From contig JAFXCR010000019.1 of the NCBI GenBank assembly GCA_017516465.1, positions 1-50,681 on the forward strand: 50,681 bases of DNA, read 5' to 3'. Made by a program: the position numbers and the translations under genes. This document shows positions 16,751 to 24,954 of this stretch, one piece after another; the first letter of the stretch is position 1; every line of letters begins with the position of its first letter. This DNA comes from Ruminococcus sp. Its GTDB lineage: Bacteria > Bacillota > Clostridia > Oscillospirales > Ruminococcaceae. The notes under the pieces are model-generated. The model was not told where the DNA came from. It was given only the letters and a program-made list of their open reading frames with translations, and made no database searches.

Positions 16751-17673
16751 TTGTCCTCCTCCTTATCCTCGGGAATACACGGTTTAAGAGCCGCAATTGC
16801 AATTTCTATCATGCTGTCGTCGGGTTCACGGGTCGTAAGACGCTGCATTGCAAGTCCGGGAGCAGAAAGGATTCTTGTAAAAAGATTATCCCTGTTTCCT
16901 GCAAGACGTATGAATTCATAGGAAATTCCTACCACAAGCGGAAGAAGTACAAGGCTTATGAGCATTCTTATCCACTTGTTCATGGAGGGAACAAAACACA
17001 TTACGAGTATGCTTACGATAAGTACAATAAAAATAAAGCTTGTTCCGCATCGCTTGTGGAAGCGTGTCTGCTTGCGGACGTTTTCCACGGTCAGCGGAAG
17101 CTCGGCTTCATGGCAGGCTATCGTTTTATGTTCAGCGCCGTGATACATATACTGACGCTTTATATCCTTCATAAGACCGACAATTGCCATGTATGCTATG
17201 AAAATAGCTATTTTGAGGATTCCCTCAGCGACTGAACGGAGAATACGCTCATCTCTCACCACAGGAATGAAATCGGCAATCCATTTGGGAAGGAAAATAA
17301 AAAGTCCTACTGCAAGAGCAACTCCCAAAACCATGCCTATTCCCATGATTACGTTGATAACACCGGAAGAAAGATTTTCTTCTTCCTTTTCTTCGTCGGT
17401 AAGCTGTTTTTCTGCGGATTTCATCATATATTTATAGCCCTTGACAAGCGATGTCACGAAGCTTACGCAGCCCCTCACCAAAGGAGTTTTCTTGTACCAC
17501 GGAGCTTTTTTGCCGTTGTTTTCCTCCCATGTTTCAAGATCAATTGTGCCGTCCGGAAGTCTGCACGCCATGGCTCCCGTAGTGGGACCAAGCATCATGA
17601 TTCCTTCGATAAGTGCCTGACCGCCGATCTTTGATTTGAATTTTTCGCCGGATGGCTTGTTTTTGTTACTCAT
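16744..17673 (-). CDS. DUF1385 membrane protein (YqhQ family)
   Basis: A 309-residue membrane protein. The ATG at 17673 is chosen because AAGGTGAT lies 6 bases before it; the longer frame to 17709 has no ribosome binding site. The family core is clear: GGQALIEGIMMLGP at the N-terminus and YHGAEHKTIACHEA in the middle, with hydrophobic segments around 100-130, 145-170, 205-235 and 235-260. The family has no established biochemical function, but it is conserved next to prmC in Firmicutes. Position 54 bases after the histidine kinase stop suggests cotranscription with the two-component genes. Confidence 0.9.
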   Translation of the reverse strand: MSNKNKPSGEKFKSKIGGQALIEGIMMLGPTTGAMACRLPDGTIDLETWEENNGKKAPWYKKTPLVRGCVSFVTSLVKGYKYMMKSAEKQLTDEEKEEENLSSGVINVIMGIGMVLGVALAVGLFIFLPKWIADFIPVVRDERILRSVAEGILKIAIFIAYMAIVGLMKDIKRQYMYHGAEHKTIACHEAELPLTVENVRKQTRFHKRCGTSFIFIVLIVSILVMCFVPSMNKWIRMLISLVLLPLVVGISYEFIRLAGNRDNLFTRILSAPGLAMQRLTTREPDDSMIEIAIAALKPCIPEDKEEDKW

Positions 17674-17727
17674 AATTATCACCTTAAAGGCGGCAGATTC
17701 CTGCCGCATGATTTGTTATGTATATTC

Positions 17728-19134
17728 TTAAGATGTTTTTGCCGGAAGTACGATTGTAACGGTTGTTCCGAGACCTTCGCCGGCACTGGTGATATCCATA
17801 GTTCCCTTGTGCATAGCGATTATCTCATCTGCAACAGCAAGACCGATTCCGGAGCCTCTCCTTGTATGATTTGCCTTGAAGAATTTTGTTTTTACCTTTG
17901 CAAGATCAGCAGGTTTTATTCCGCATCCTGTATCGGTAACTGATACGACAACCTTTTTTTCTTTTTCGTCCTCATAGGCGTTTATTGTGACTGTTCCGCC
18001 GCTGGAGGAGTATTTGATTGCGTTGTCGATTATATTGATAAATACCTGACGTATTCTGTTCTTGTCGCCGAATACGAATGGAAGCATATCAGGCTCGTTG
18101 TAGATTATTCCGATTCCCTCACGCTTTGCTTTGTCACTGTAAATAAGAACAGCGTCGCCAAGCTCTGCGAGTATATCCATGTTTGCGTTCTGGAGCGTGA
18201 AGTGACCACTCTGCATTCTTGAGAAGTCAAGCAGTTCTTCAACCATCTGCGAAAGTCGTTCTGTTTCGTTGACTATAACGCTGACACCCTTTTTCATGGT
18301 ATCCGGACTGCCGCCGTCAATCATGAGTGTTTCTGCCCAGCCCTTTATGGCAGTCAGGGGAGTACGCAGCTCGTGCGAGACGGAAGAAATGAATTCATTC
18401 TTCATGTTTTCGGCATTTGAAAGCTCGTCAGCCATGTGGTTGATGGCAGTGCATAGCTCACCGATTTCGTCGCTGCTGTTGCTGCTGATACGCACCGAGA
18501 AGTCGCCCATCGCAAATTTTCTGGCAATTCCGCTTATCTGACGTATAGGCTTTACGATAGAGCCAGCGAAATAAAGTCCGGTAGAAATTACGATAGCGAT
18601 GATTACAAGCACGACAATTGCTACTGCAATAGTGTAATTCTTTATGGCATTGTCGATTTCCGTCAGTGATGTTACCATTCTCACGGAGCTGTATTCGCTG
18701 TTCATTGAAGAAATAGGAACTGATACTGCCAGTATCTTTTCACCGCCGGGCATTTTTCCTATGTATGTACCCTCGCCGGATTCCATAGCTTCTTCGTAAT
18801 CGGGCATAAGGAGATCTGCATCCGGAGAGAAGCCTGAGGATGTCAGAACTACTCGTCCTTTGGAGTTGATTGCCATAAGTTCAATCTTGTCCTTTTCGTT
18901 GAAGGTTTCCAGCATATTTCTCATTTCTGTCGAGAAATTTGCAGCACTGTCCTGCGAATGGATGCTCAGAACACTTGTAACGGCGTTGATCTTCGAGATC
19001 AGGTATTGCTTTGCTGAGCTGTAAAAATATGTCTGTATAGCGTAGATGATAGCCATAGCAATTACAAGCAGAGCAAGGATGATTACACCGAGATTGTTGA
19101 TAATCCAACGTTTTGTGATACTTTTTTTAGCCAT
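17728..19134 (-). CDS. Sensor histidine kinase (HAMP-HisKA-HATPase)
   Basis: A 468-residue membrane sensor kinase. Two membrane spans (about 12-34 and 167-190) enclose an extracellular sensor region of about 130 residues that looks like a PAS/Cache-type fold (AINSKGRVVLTSSGF). Then come a HAMP domain (about 191-243), a HisKA domain with the phosphoacceptor His254 in SSVSHELRTPL, and an HATPase domain with N box (INIIDNAIKYSS), G1 (DTGCGI) and G2 (GSGIGLAVADEI). Its start overlaps the response regulator stop by one base. The signal is unknown; the lipoprotein gene at the head of the run might contribute to sensing. Confidence 0.93.
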   Translation of the reverse strand: MAKKSITKRWIINNLGVIILALLVIAMAIIYAIQTYFYSSAKQYLISKINAVTSVLSIHSQDSAANFSTEMRNMLETFNEKDKIELMAINSKGRVVLTSSGFSPDADLLMPDYEEAMESGEGTYIGKMPGGEKILAVSVPISSMNSEYSSVRMVTSLTEIDNAIKNYTIAVAIVVLVIIAIVISTGLYFAGSIVKPIRQISGIARKFAMGDFSVRISSNSSDEIGELCTAINHMADELSNAENMKNEFISSVSHELRTPLTAIKGWAETLMIDGGSPDTMKKGVSVIVNETERLSQMVEELLDFSRMQSGHFTLQNANMDILAELGDAVLIYSDKAKREGIGIIYNEPDMLPFVFGDKNRIRQVFINIIDNAIKYSSSGGTVTINAYEDEKEKKVVVSVTDTGCGIKPADLAKVKTKFFKANHTRRGSGIGLAVADEIIAMHKGTMDITSAGEGLGTTVTIVLPAKTS

Positions 19135-19835
19135 TACTGCATATCATTCCACTTGTAGCCATAGCCCCATATAGTTATGATATACTGTGGATTTGAGGGT
19201 TCTTCTTCAATTTTCATGCGGATTCTTCTGATATTTACGTCAACAATCTTGTCATCGCCGTAATAGCTTTCACCCCATATATGGTTGAGTATGCTTGCAC
19301 GGTCGAGAGCTGTATTCTTGTTGTTCATGAAGAATTCGAGAATCTGGTATTCAACCTGAGTAAGTTCAATCGGTTTTCCGTTCTTGGTAACTGTACGGCT
19401 TTTGAGATTGAGTACGAAAGGTCCCGATTCTATAAGCGACTGCTTTTCATTTTTGATGAAGCTCATGCACACACGGCGGTAAATTGCGTCAACACGGGCA
19501 GTAAGCTCGGATGGAGAAAATGGCTTTGTGATGTAGTCGTCAGCACCTATCATAAGTCCGCTGACCTTATCCATTTCCTGTGTTCTTGCGGTAAGCATGA
19601 TGATACCGATTGTAGAACTTTTTTCACGGATCTTCTTGCAGACTGTGAAGCCGTCAATGCCGGGCATCATGATATCAAGAAGTACTATATCGAAATTGCC
19701 GTGTTCCTGTTCAAAGGTTCTGAGGGCAGCCTCGCCGCAGTCAACGTCAACGACGTCATAGCCGGCACGTTTTAGGTTTATGACAACAAATTCACGGATG
19801 GTAGCTTCATCCTCGCAGATCAGTATACGTTTCAT
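19134..19835 (-). CDS. OmpR/PhoB-family response regulator
   Basis: A 233-residue regulator with an intact receiver (acidic pair in CEDE at 8-10, phosphoacceptor Asp54 in VLLDIMMPG, conserved Lys near 105 in ITKPF) and a C-terminal winged-helix DNA-binding domain (about 135-230, ending IWGYGYKW). It pairs with the overlapping histidine kinase gene. The order regulator-kinase upstream of housekeeping genes means those genes may be influenced by autoregulation of this system; no operator repeat was recognised. Confidence 0.95.
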   Translation of the reverse strand: MKRILICEDEATIREFVVINLKRAGYDVVDVDCGEAALRTFEQEHGNFDIVLLDIMMPGIDGFTVCKKIREKSSTIGIIMLTARTQEMDKVSGLMIGADDYITKPFSPSELTARVDAIYRRVCMSFIKNEKQSLIESGPFVLNLKSRTVTKNGKPIELTQVEYQILEFFMNNKNTALDRASILNHIWGESYYGDDKIVDVNIRRIRMKIEEEPSNPQYIITIWGYGYKWNDMQ

Positions 19836-19858
19836 ATTTCAAGCCTCCTTCAAGGCAT

Positions 19859-21184
19859 TTATTTCATAATGAATCCGACAGCCACATCTCCTGCGGTAGG
19901 GGAAAGACCGTCGTCAGTGTTTGTCTGGTTGTAAGGGATATATGCAAGGTAGGCTGAATCGCCTTTTGTACCCATAAGCATATATCCGTTGGAAATTCTG
20001 TCCTCACGTGAGGCGGAATCCTCTGCACAGTAGATACGCAGAAGCTCACGTCCGACTTCGCCGTCCGAGTAGGCGCAGAAAACAATTTCGTCGTTTACAG
20101 CATCACGTCTTATAGTTACATTTTTTTCCCATTTTTCCGGAAAAACAAAAATATAACCGTCGCCCACGCTGTAATAGGAGGAATACTTCTGTTCAAGGCG
20201 GTTGTCACGGTTTATGAAGTCCCACTGGATTATGTTCATCTGCTCGCTGACAGGAAGCTCCTCGTAGCCTGGGGAGATAGTCTGGACAGGTATTTCAAGG
20301 ATACCGTCGCCGTCAATATCGAAGGAGCTGCATCCAGCAGGGCGGACGGTAGCAAGGGAATCTTTCGGATCAGAAAAGATCTTGTTGAGACCAGTGCTGT
20401 CCATGTAGATGATATCTGTCTGGATAGTTCCGGCACCGGAAACTGCGTCTATGTAGAGAGCTTTTCTGTCACTGCCCGATTGTCCATAGCTGAGACTGTC
20501 GAATTCCGTAAAGCTTCCGCTGAGTTCACAGCTGTACAGATGATATTTGCCTTCGCTGTCGAGCTTATAGCTTTTTGCAACGGCAGGAGAGCCTGTTGCA
20601 GATCCGGCAAGAAGAAGGAATTCCGTCTTGTCATCTCCATCGAGATCGGTCACGTCTATAAAGGAACAAGCCTCGGAGAATGTCTTTTCGATAGTACCGT
20701 TCTGCGAATCATAGCTGTAAATAGCCACATTCTTTTCCGAACGATTAATAAGACTGCTGCCGATGATAAGGTTTATGCGGTTGTTGTCTCCGAGCTTTGA
20801 TATAAGTACTTTTTCGATTTCCGCACCCTCTGCCGGAGTATCGCAGACAGACCGCCATTTTCCGCTGCTCTGGTCAAGAATATTGATTCTCAGGGTATTT
20901 TCCGGAGCTGCAAGGCTTGTTTTTTCATAGAAAACGATGGCTTCATTTCCACCGTCGCCGTCGATATCCTCAACGATGAAGGCGGACAGATATTTTCCGG
21001 ATTTCGGGTATTTAAGACTTATGGCTGTTCCTGCGGCATTGGTCAGAGCCTTATATATCTGCTCATGCTCAGAGCTCAGTGTCGGTGGAGTCATAAGATT
21101 ATCTATACTTGATCCGAAGGTACAGCTTGTAAGAGCCGCCATCATGACAGCGGCGGCGATCAGTATTTTTCTTTTCAAATTCAT
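19859..21184 (-). CDS. Lipoprotein with VCBS/FG-GAP-like repeats
   Basis: A 441-residue surface lipoprotein. The signal peptide ends in the lipobox LTSC (Cys about 21). The body contains repeated calcium-loop-like motifs of the FG-GAP/VCBS type (IVEDIDGDGGNEAIVF, FIDVTDLDGDDKTEFLL, SFDIDGDGILEIPV), suggesting a beta-propeller. No clear Shine-Dalgarno precedes the ATG. It is the first gene of the minus-strand run and lies 23 bases before the response regulator, so it might be an accessory sensor of that system, which is inference. Proteins of this type are frequent hypothetical lipoproteins in Oscillospiraceae. Confidence 0.8.
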   Translation of the reverse strand: MNLKRKILIAAAVMMAALTSCTFGSSIDNLMTPPTLSSEHEQIYKALTNAAGTAISLKYPKSGKYLSAFIVEDIDGDGGNEAIVFYEKTSLAAPENTLRINILDQSSGKWRSVCDTPAEGAEIEKVLISKLGDNNRINLIIGSSLINRSEKNVAIYSYDSQNGTIEKTFSEACSFIDVTDLDGDDKTEFLLLAGSATGSPAVAKSYKLDSEGKYHLYSCELSGSFTEFDSLSYGQSGSDRKALYIDAVSGAGTIQTDIIYMDSTGLNKIFSDPKDSLATVRPAGCSSFDIDGDGILEIPVQTISPGYEELPVSEQMNIIQWDFINRDNRLEQKYSSYYSVGDGYIFVFPEKWEKNVTIRRDAVNDEIVFCAYSDGEVGRELLRIYCAEDSASREDRISNGYMLMGTKGDSAYLAYIPYNQTNTDDGLSPTAGDVAVGFIMK

Positions 21185-21283
21185 TTTTCAGCAATATCAG
21201 CCGGAATGTCAAAGCAGCATTACACAAAGCTTGTGCAAAAGATGCGTAGACAGATTTTTGTCAGATTGTACAAAAAACTTGCA

Positions 21284-21301
21284 GACATACTGTCGTATGT
21301 C
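21284..21301. repeat. Perfect palindrome in the lipoprotein/citrate synthase gap
   Basis: GACATAC-TGTC-GTATGTC, 7 bp arms, in the 252-base gap between the citrate synthase stop and the lipoprotein start. On the minus strand it overlaps a TTGACA hexamer. No well-spaced -10 box was found, so the lipoprotein promoter is unresolved. Apart from an imperfect hairpin near 21340-21362, nothing else is seen in this gap. Confidence 0.5.
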
Positions 21302-21436
21302 AAGAGTTTTCTGTGCGGAATGACGGAAAATTTGTATCCCAAGGGCATTTCCTTCGGGCACAGCAGATTTTGTACAAAGCCGTATGGCGTGCTTTGTGTG
21401 ATGTTGCCTTTGATTCCGGTTTGTAGATGAGTTTTA

Positions 21437-22792
21437 TTATCTCTGGTCAATCGGAACGTACTCGTGTTCCTTGGCGATTGCCTTGTACGCTGGACGGATT
21501 ATCCTGCTGCTGGTAAGTACTTCTTCCATACGATGTGCTGCCCAGCCTGCCATTCTTGCAACGGCAAAGAGGGGCGTAAAGAGGTTTTCGGGGATGCCAA
21601 GCATTCTGTACACAAGACCTGAATACATATCAACATTGGCACACATTGACTTGGAGCTTCCTTTAACGGATCTGAATACTTCCGGAGTAAGTCTTTCAAC
21701 AGTTTCAAGGAGACGGAATTCAGCTTCGATTTCCTTGCCCTTTGCGAGCTCAAACGCCTTTTTCTTGAGGATTATAGCTCTTGGGTCGGAGATAGTGTAT
21801 ACAGCGTGGCCCATACCGTAGATAAGACCTGATTTATCGTTTGTTTCCTTAAGGATAGTACGGCGCATATAGTCAGCGACTTCACCTTCGTCCTCCCAGT
21901 TGCTGATATTTGCCTTGAAGTCGTCGAGCATATTGATAACCTGAAGGTTTGCACCGCCGTGACGAGGTCCCTTAAGGGAGCATATAGCAGAGGAATATGC
22001 AGAATAGGGATCAGTTCCTGATGAAGTAAGCACACGGCAGGTAAATGTTGAGTTGTTTCCGCCGCCATGCTCAGCCTGAAGCATAAGCAGGCAGTCGAGC
22101 ATCTGAGCTTCTTCAAGAGTATACTGTCTGTCAGGTCTCAGAAGAGAGAGGATACACTGTGCGGTATTTTCCTCGTAATTGATAGGGTGCATGATCATGC
22201 TCTGGTTATCAAAGACTCTTCTTTTTACCTGATATGCGTTTGCCATGATAACAGGCAGCTTTGCGATAAGGCTGATAGCCGTTCTCATTTCGTTTTCAAG
22301 TCCCTTGTTTTCGCACTCATCGTCGTAGGAGTAAAGGGCGAGAACTGAACGTGCCAGCTTATTCATGATATTCTGAGATGGTGCTTTTAGAATCATATCT
22401 TCTACAAAGCCATTGGGGAGATCTCTCTTGAGAGCGATATATGTATTGAAGTGCTGAAGTTCTTTCTTACTGGGCAGACGTCCGAAAAGCAGGAGGAATA
22501 CAGTTTCCTCAAAACCGAAACGGTTTTCCTTTTCCACGTTTCCTACAAGATCATTGATATTATAGCCTCTGTAAATAAGCTGTCCGGGGATAGCTTCTAC
22601 TTCGCCTTCGTTAAGTATATAGCCGTGAACGTTGCATATATTTGTAATTCCTGCGACTACACCTGTGCTGTCGCTGTTGCGGAGACCCCTTTTAACGTGA
22701 TATTTGTCGTAAAGCTTGGAGTCAATCACGGAATTATTATAAAGTTCCTCGCATAAACCTGTAATATTGGCACCTGAAATAAAAGACGGCAT
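21437..22792 (-). CDS. gltA: Citrate synthase
   Basis: A 451-residue citrate synthase condensing oxaloacetate and acetyl-CoA. Catalytic residues are all visible: His in GPRHGGAN, His in GMGHAVY and Asp in NVDMYSG. The N-terminal extension of about 45 residues makes it the long Clostridia type; 2-methylcitrate synthase activity cannot be excluded. The ATG at 22792 is preferred over the TTG at 22810, which overlaps the GAGGAG ribosome binding site. It stands alone with its own consensus promoter; no aconitase or isocitrate dehydrogenase gene is adjacent. A palindrome lies just upstream of its -35 box. Confidence 0.95.
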   Translation of the reverse strand: MPSFISGANITGLCEELYNNSVIDSKLYDKYHVKRGLRNSDSTGVVAGITNICNVHGYILNEGEVEAIPGQLIYRGYNINDLVGNVEKENRFGFEETVFLLLFGRLPSKKELQHFNTYIALKRDLPNGFVEDMILKAPSQNIMNKLARSVLALYSYDDECENKGLENEMRTAISLIAKLPVIMANAYQVKRRVFDNQSMIMHPINYEENTAQCILSLLRPDRQYTLEEAQMLDCLLMLQAEHGGGNNSTFTCRVLTSSGTDPYSAYSSAICSLKGPRHGGANLQVINMLDDFKANISNWEDEGEVADYMRRTILKETNDKSGLIYGMGHAVYTISDPRAIILKKKAFELAKGKEIEAEFRLLETVERLTPEVFRSVKGSSKSMCANVDMYSGLVYRMLGIPENLFTPLFAVARMAGWAAHRMEEVLTSSRIIRPAYKAIAKEHEYVPIDQR

Positions 22793-22827
22793 TACAATCA
22801 CACTCCTCAAAATTATTCATATTTAAA

Positions 22828-22856
22828 ATTATACACCATTTTAAGAAATCTGTCAA
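22828..22856 (-). promoter_or_regulatory. gltA: Consensus sigma-A promoter of gltA
   Basis: On the minus strand, TTGACA (22851-22856), 17 bases and TATAAT (22828-22833). Both boxes match consensus exactly. Confidence 0.92.
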
Positions 22857-22880
22857 CACATACATAATTATAGTATGTGT
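22856..22880. repeat. ACACATAC-N9-GTATGTGT palindrome (possible operator)
   Basis: Perfect 8 bp arms separated by ATAATTATA, abutting the -35 box of gltA on its upstream side. A third copy of the half-site lies at 23003-23010 in the promoter of the divergent SpoIID-like gene. Confidence 0.55.
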
Positions 22881-23010
22881 AAAATTTTCGTAGGCAAATA
22901 TACTCTTATTGGTTTATTTATTATGTAGGGCGGATGCCTGTATTCGCCCGTAATGAACGCGATTTCTCTGCGGTTCGGCTCTGCATTGACTATACTTATT
23001 TTACACATAC
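22873..23010. repeat. 138-base module with 13 bp terminal inverted repeats (MITE-like or shared regulatory region)
   Basis: GTATGTGTAAAAT (22873-22885) and its exact reverse complement ATTTTACACATAC (22998-23010) bound a segment that contains a GC-rich hairpin (GGGCGGAT-GCCTGT-ATTCGCCC, 22928-22949). It has no ORF. The layout fits a miniature inverted-repeat element or REP-like sequence; alternatively the arms are regulator half-sites. No clear target duplication is seen. Confidence 0.5.
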
Positions 23011-23013
23011 AAT
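22986..23013 (+). promoter_or_regulatory. Candidate promoter of the SpoIID-like gene
   Basis: TTGACT (22986-22991), a 16-base spacer and TACAAT (23008-23013). Transcription would start about 15 bases before the ATG, leaving almost no leader and no Shine-Dalgarno. Confidence 0.5.
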
Positions 23014-23034
23014 AAATATAAAAAAAATATTTTT

Positions 23035-24096
23035 ATGAAGAAGTACATATCGCAGCTGCTTGCTCTTTCTTTGTCGGTCATGGTGATTCCGGCGATACCA
23101 GTATATATATCCGGACGTGCCGGAAAAAGTGCGGAAAAGCCGGAGACATCGGTCACAGGTGATGTTCCGGAGAAATCAGAAGCTCCGGAAATTCCGGATT
23201 CAGGCTCAGAGGCTCCGGAGGAAGTTCCTGCCGCTGAGCTGACAGAGCCGTACAGGGTTCTTGATATGGCATCGGGAGAGATAATTGAAGTTACGGTGCG
23301 TGATTACGTTATCGGAGCAGTCTGTGCAGAAATGCCGGCTTCCTTTCATGAGGAGGCTCTAAAGGCTCAGGCGGTGGCGGCTCATACATATGCAGAGCGT
23401 CAGCGTATAAGGGAAAGTCGCAATCCTACTGCGGATCTTATGGGAGCAGATTTTTCCAATGATACGTCAAAATATCAGGGATATTTTACGCAGGATCAGG
23501 CAAGACAGTTTCTCGGTGAGGCATATGACGAGAGCTATGCGAAGATATCTGCCGCTGTTGACGAGGTTCTGCCGTATATCCTTACATATGAGGATGAACC
23601 GATAGTCGCTGCGTTTCATTCTATGTCTGCCGGAAAGACGGAAAGTGCTGAAAATGCGTGGGGAGCTTCAGCTCCGTATCTTATTCCGGTGGAGAGCAGC
23701 TACGACACGGCGGCTCCAGGGTACAGGGAGGAAATACGCCTTACAAAGGAGGTTCTCCGCCAGAAGCTTGAAACGGCTTTTGCAGGAATCGTTCTCGGCG
23801 AGGATTTTTCATCGTGGATAAGAACAGAGGAAAATTCGGATTCCGGCACGGTGCTGAAGGCGTGGGCGGGAGACAGAATTGTTTCCGGAAATGAACTCCG
23901 TCTGGCATTGTCGCTCCGTTCCGCCTGCTTCGATGTACGCTTTGAGGGAGAGGAGGCTGTATTCACGACAAGGGGTTATGGTCACGGCGTCGGAATGAGT
24001 CAGTATGGAGCTGATTCCATGGCTGATGAGGGCAGGAGCTGGAAGGAAATCCTCAGGCATTACTATTCCGGAGCAGAGGTGTTCCGGATGGGTTGA
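23035..24096 (+). CDS. SpoIID/LytB-domain protein
   Basis: A 353-residue exported protein. Signal peptide or anchor about 5-25, a Pro/Glu-rich linker about 30-75, then the SpoIID/LytB domain to the end. The conserved VCAEMPASFHEEALKAQAVA segment holds the Glu that acts in SpoIID lytic transglycosylases, and the terminal GYGHGVGMSQYGA motif is intact. SpoIID cleaves denuded glycan strands during forespore engulfment; LytB-type relatives act on vegetative walls. No ribosome binding site precedes the ATG (the upstream bases are A/T only), although the start fits the signal peptide. A Spo0A-like gene lies 2.3 kb downstream, but no other sporulation genes are present, so a vegetative wall role is equally possible. 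Confidence 0.88.
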   Translation: MKKYISQLLALSLSVMVIPAIPVYISGRAGKSAEKPETSVTGDVPEKSEAPEIPDSGSEAPEEVPAAELTEPYRVLDMASGEIIEVTVRDYVIGAVCAEMPASFHEEALKAQAVAAHTYAERQRIRESRNPTADLMGADFSNDTSKYQGYFTQDQARQFLGEAYDESYAKISAAVDEVLPYILTYEDEPIVAAFHSMSAGKTESAENAWGASAPYLIPVESSYDTAAPGYREEIRLTKEVLRQKLETAFAGIVLGEDFSSWIRTEENSDSGTVLKAWAGDRIVSGNELRLALSLRSACFDVRFEGEEAVFTTRGYGHGVGMSQYGADSMADEGRSWKEILRHYYSGAEVFRMG

Positions 24097-24098
24097 TA

Positions 24099-24140
24099 CC
24101 AGATTTACAGGGGTGCGGCTATTGACACAATCTGGTTTTT
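24099..24140 (+). terminator. Terminator of the SpoIID-like gene, overlapping the next promoter
   Basis: CCAGATT (24099-24105) pairs with AATCTGG (24129-24135), followed by TTTTT. The large loop contains the -35 box of the next promoter. Confidence 0.5.
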
Positions 24141-24150
24141 GTGGTATGAT
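24122..24150 (+). promoter_or_regulatory. Sigma-A promoter of the ABC-2 exporter operon
   Basis: TTGACA (24122-24127), 17 bases and TATGAT (24145-24150). Confidence 0.88.
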
Positions 24151-24158
24151 TATTCACG

Positions 24159-24177
24159 GACAATGCGTGACATTGTC
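24159..24177. repeat. Palindrome at the ABC-2 operon transcription start (possible operator)
   Basis: GACAATG-CGTGA-CATTGTC, perfect 7 bp arms, placed 9-27 bases after the -10 box, where a repressor would block transcription. Confidence 0.5.
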
Positions 24178-24213
24178 AGGAAAAATCAAATTAAATGGGG
24201 GTTAATTAAGAAC

Positions 24214-24954
24214 ATGGAAAAGGTTCTCGAAGTCAAGGGACTTACGAAACAGTACTCAAAGGTTCTTGCTGCCGACAATGTATCGTTCGATATAGGTGAA
24301 GGAGAAATATTCGCTCTTATCGGACCTAACGGCGCAGGAAAAACAACAACTATCCGCATGATATCCACCCTTCTCACTCCTACATCCGGAGACGCTCTGG
24401 TTATGGGGAACAGTATTATCAGTGCACCGGAAAAAGTAAGGGAAAATATCACATATCTTCCCGATGAGGCAGGTGCCTACAAGAACATGAAGGGTATAAA
24501 GTATCTTCAGTTCATGGCAGGACTTTTCAGCTCTGATCTGGAAGAAATCAAGAAATGTGTTGAGCGTGCCAAGGAAATCTGTCAGCTCGGAGATCGTCTT
24601 AACGACAAGATCGGCAGTTACAGCCGTGGAATGATAAGAAAGCTTCTGCTTGCCCGTGCCGTTATGACAAAGCCGAAGCTTGCAATCCTCGATGAGCCTA
24701 CCAGCGGTCTTGACGTTATCAATGCTATTGAAATCAGAAAGACTATCAAACGTCTTGCCAAGGAGGAGGGAATGTCCTTCCTGCTTTCATCGCATAATAT
24801 GCTGGAAATAGAATTCGTTTCCGACCGTGTGGGAATCATAACAAAGGGACACCTTATGGTGACAGGTGAGGCAGACGAGCTCAAGCAGCGGTACAATGCC
24901 GCTAATCTTGAGGAAGTATTTGAAAGGGTGGTGAAGCAGAATGAAGTTCATTAA
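24214..24954 (+). CDS. ABC-2 type exporter ATPase (NatA-like)
   Basis: A 246-residue ATP-binding subunit. Walker A GPNGAGKT (about 41-48), a divergent signature YSRGMIRKLLLA, Walker B LAILDEPTSGLD, and the switch His in SSHNML are all visible. The ATG at 24214 is chosen because the N-terminus MEKVLEVKGLTKQYSKV is the usual family start and GGGGGT lies upstream. It overlaps the permease gene by 14 bases. The CcmA/NatA class exports sodium, antibiotics or lipids; the substrate here is unknown. It is not a MalK/MsmK type, so it is an unlikely motor for the sugar-type permeases elsewhere in the window. Confidence 0.93.
   Translation: MEKVLEVKGLTKQYSKVLAADNVSFDIGEGEIFALIGPNGAGKTTTIRMISTLLTPTSGDALVMGNSIISAPEKVRENITYLPDEAGAYKNMKGIKYLQFMAGLFSSDLEEIKKCVERAKEICQLGDRLNDKIGSYSRGMIRKLLLARAVMTKPKLAILDEPTSGLDVINAIEIRKTIKRLAKEEGMSFLLSSHNMLEIEFVSDRVGIITKGHLMVTGEADELKQRYNAANLEEVFERVVKQNEVH

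Noticed and set aside
21437-22810. TTG start of citrate synthase at 22810
   Set aside because: That codon overlaps the GAGGAG site that serves the ATG at 22792.
24214-24954. The NatA-like ATPase as the motor for the sugar-type permeases
   Set aside because: It overlaps its own ABC-2 permease gene and is short, without the C-terminal regulatory domain of MalK/MsmK proteins.
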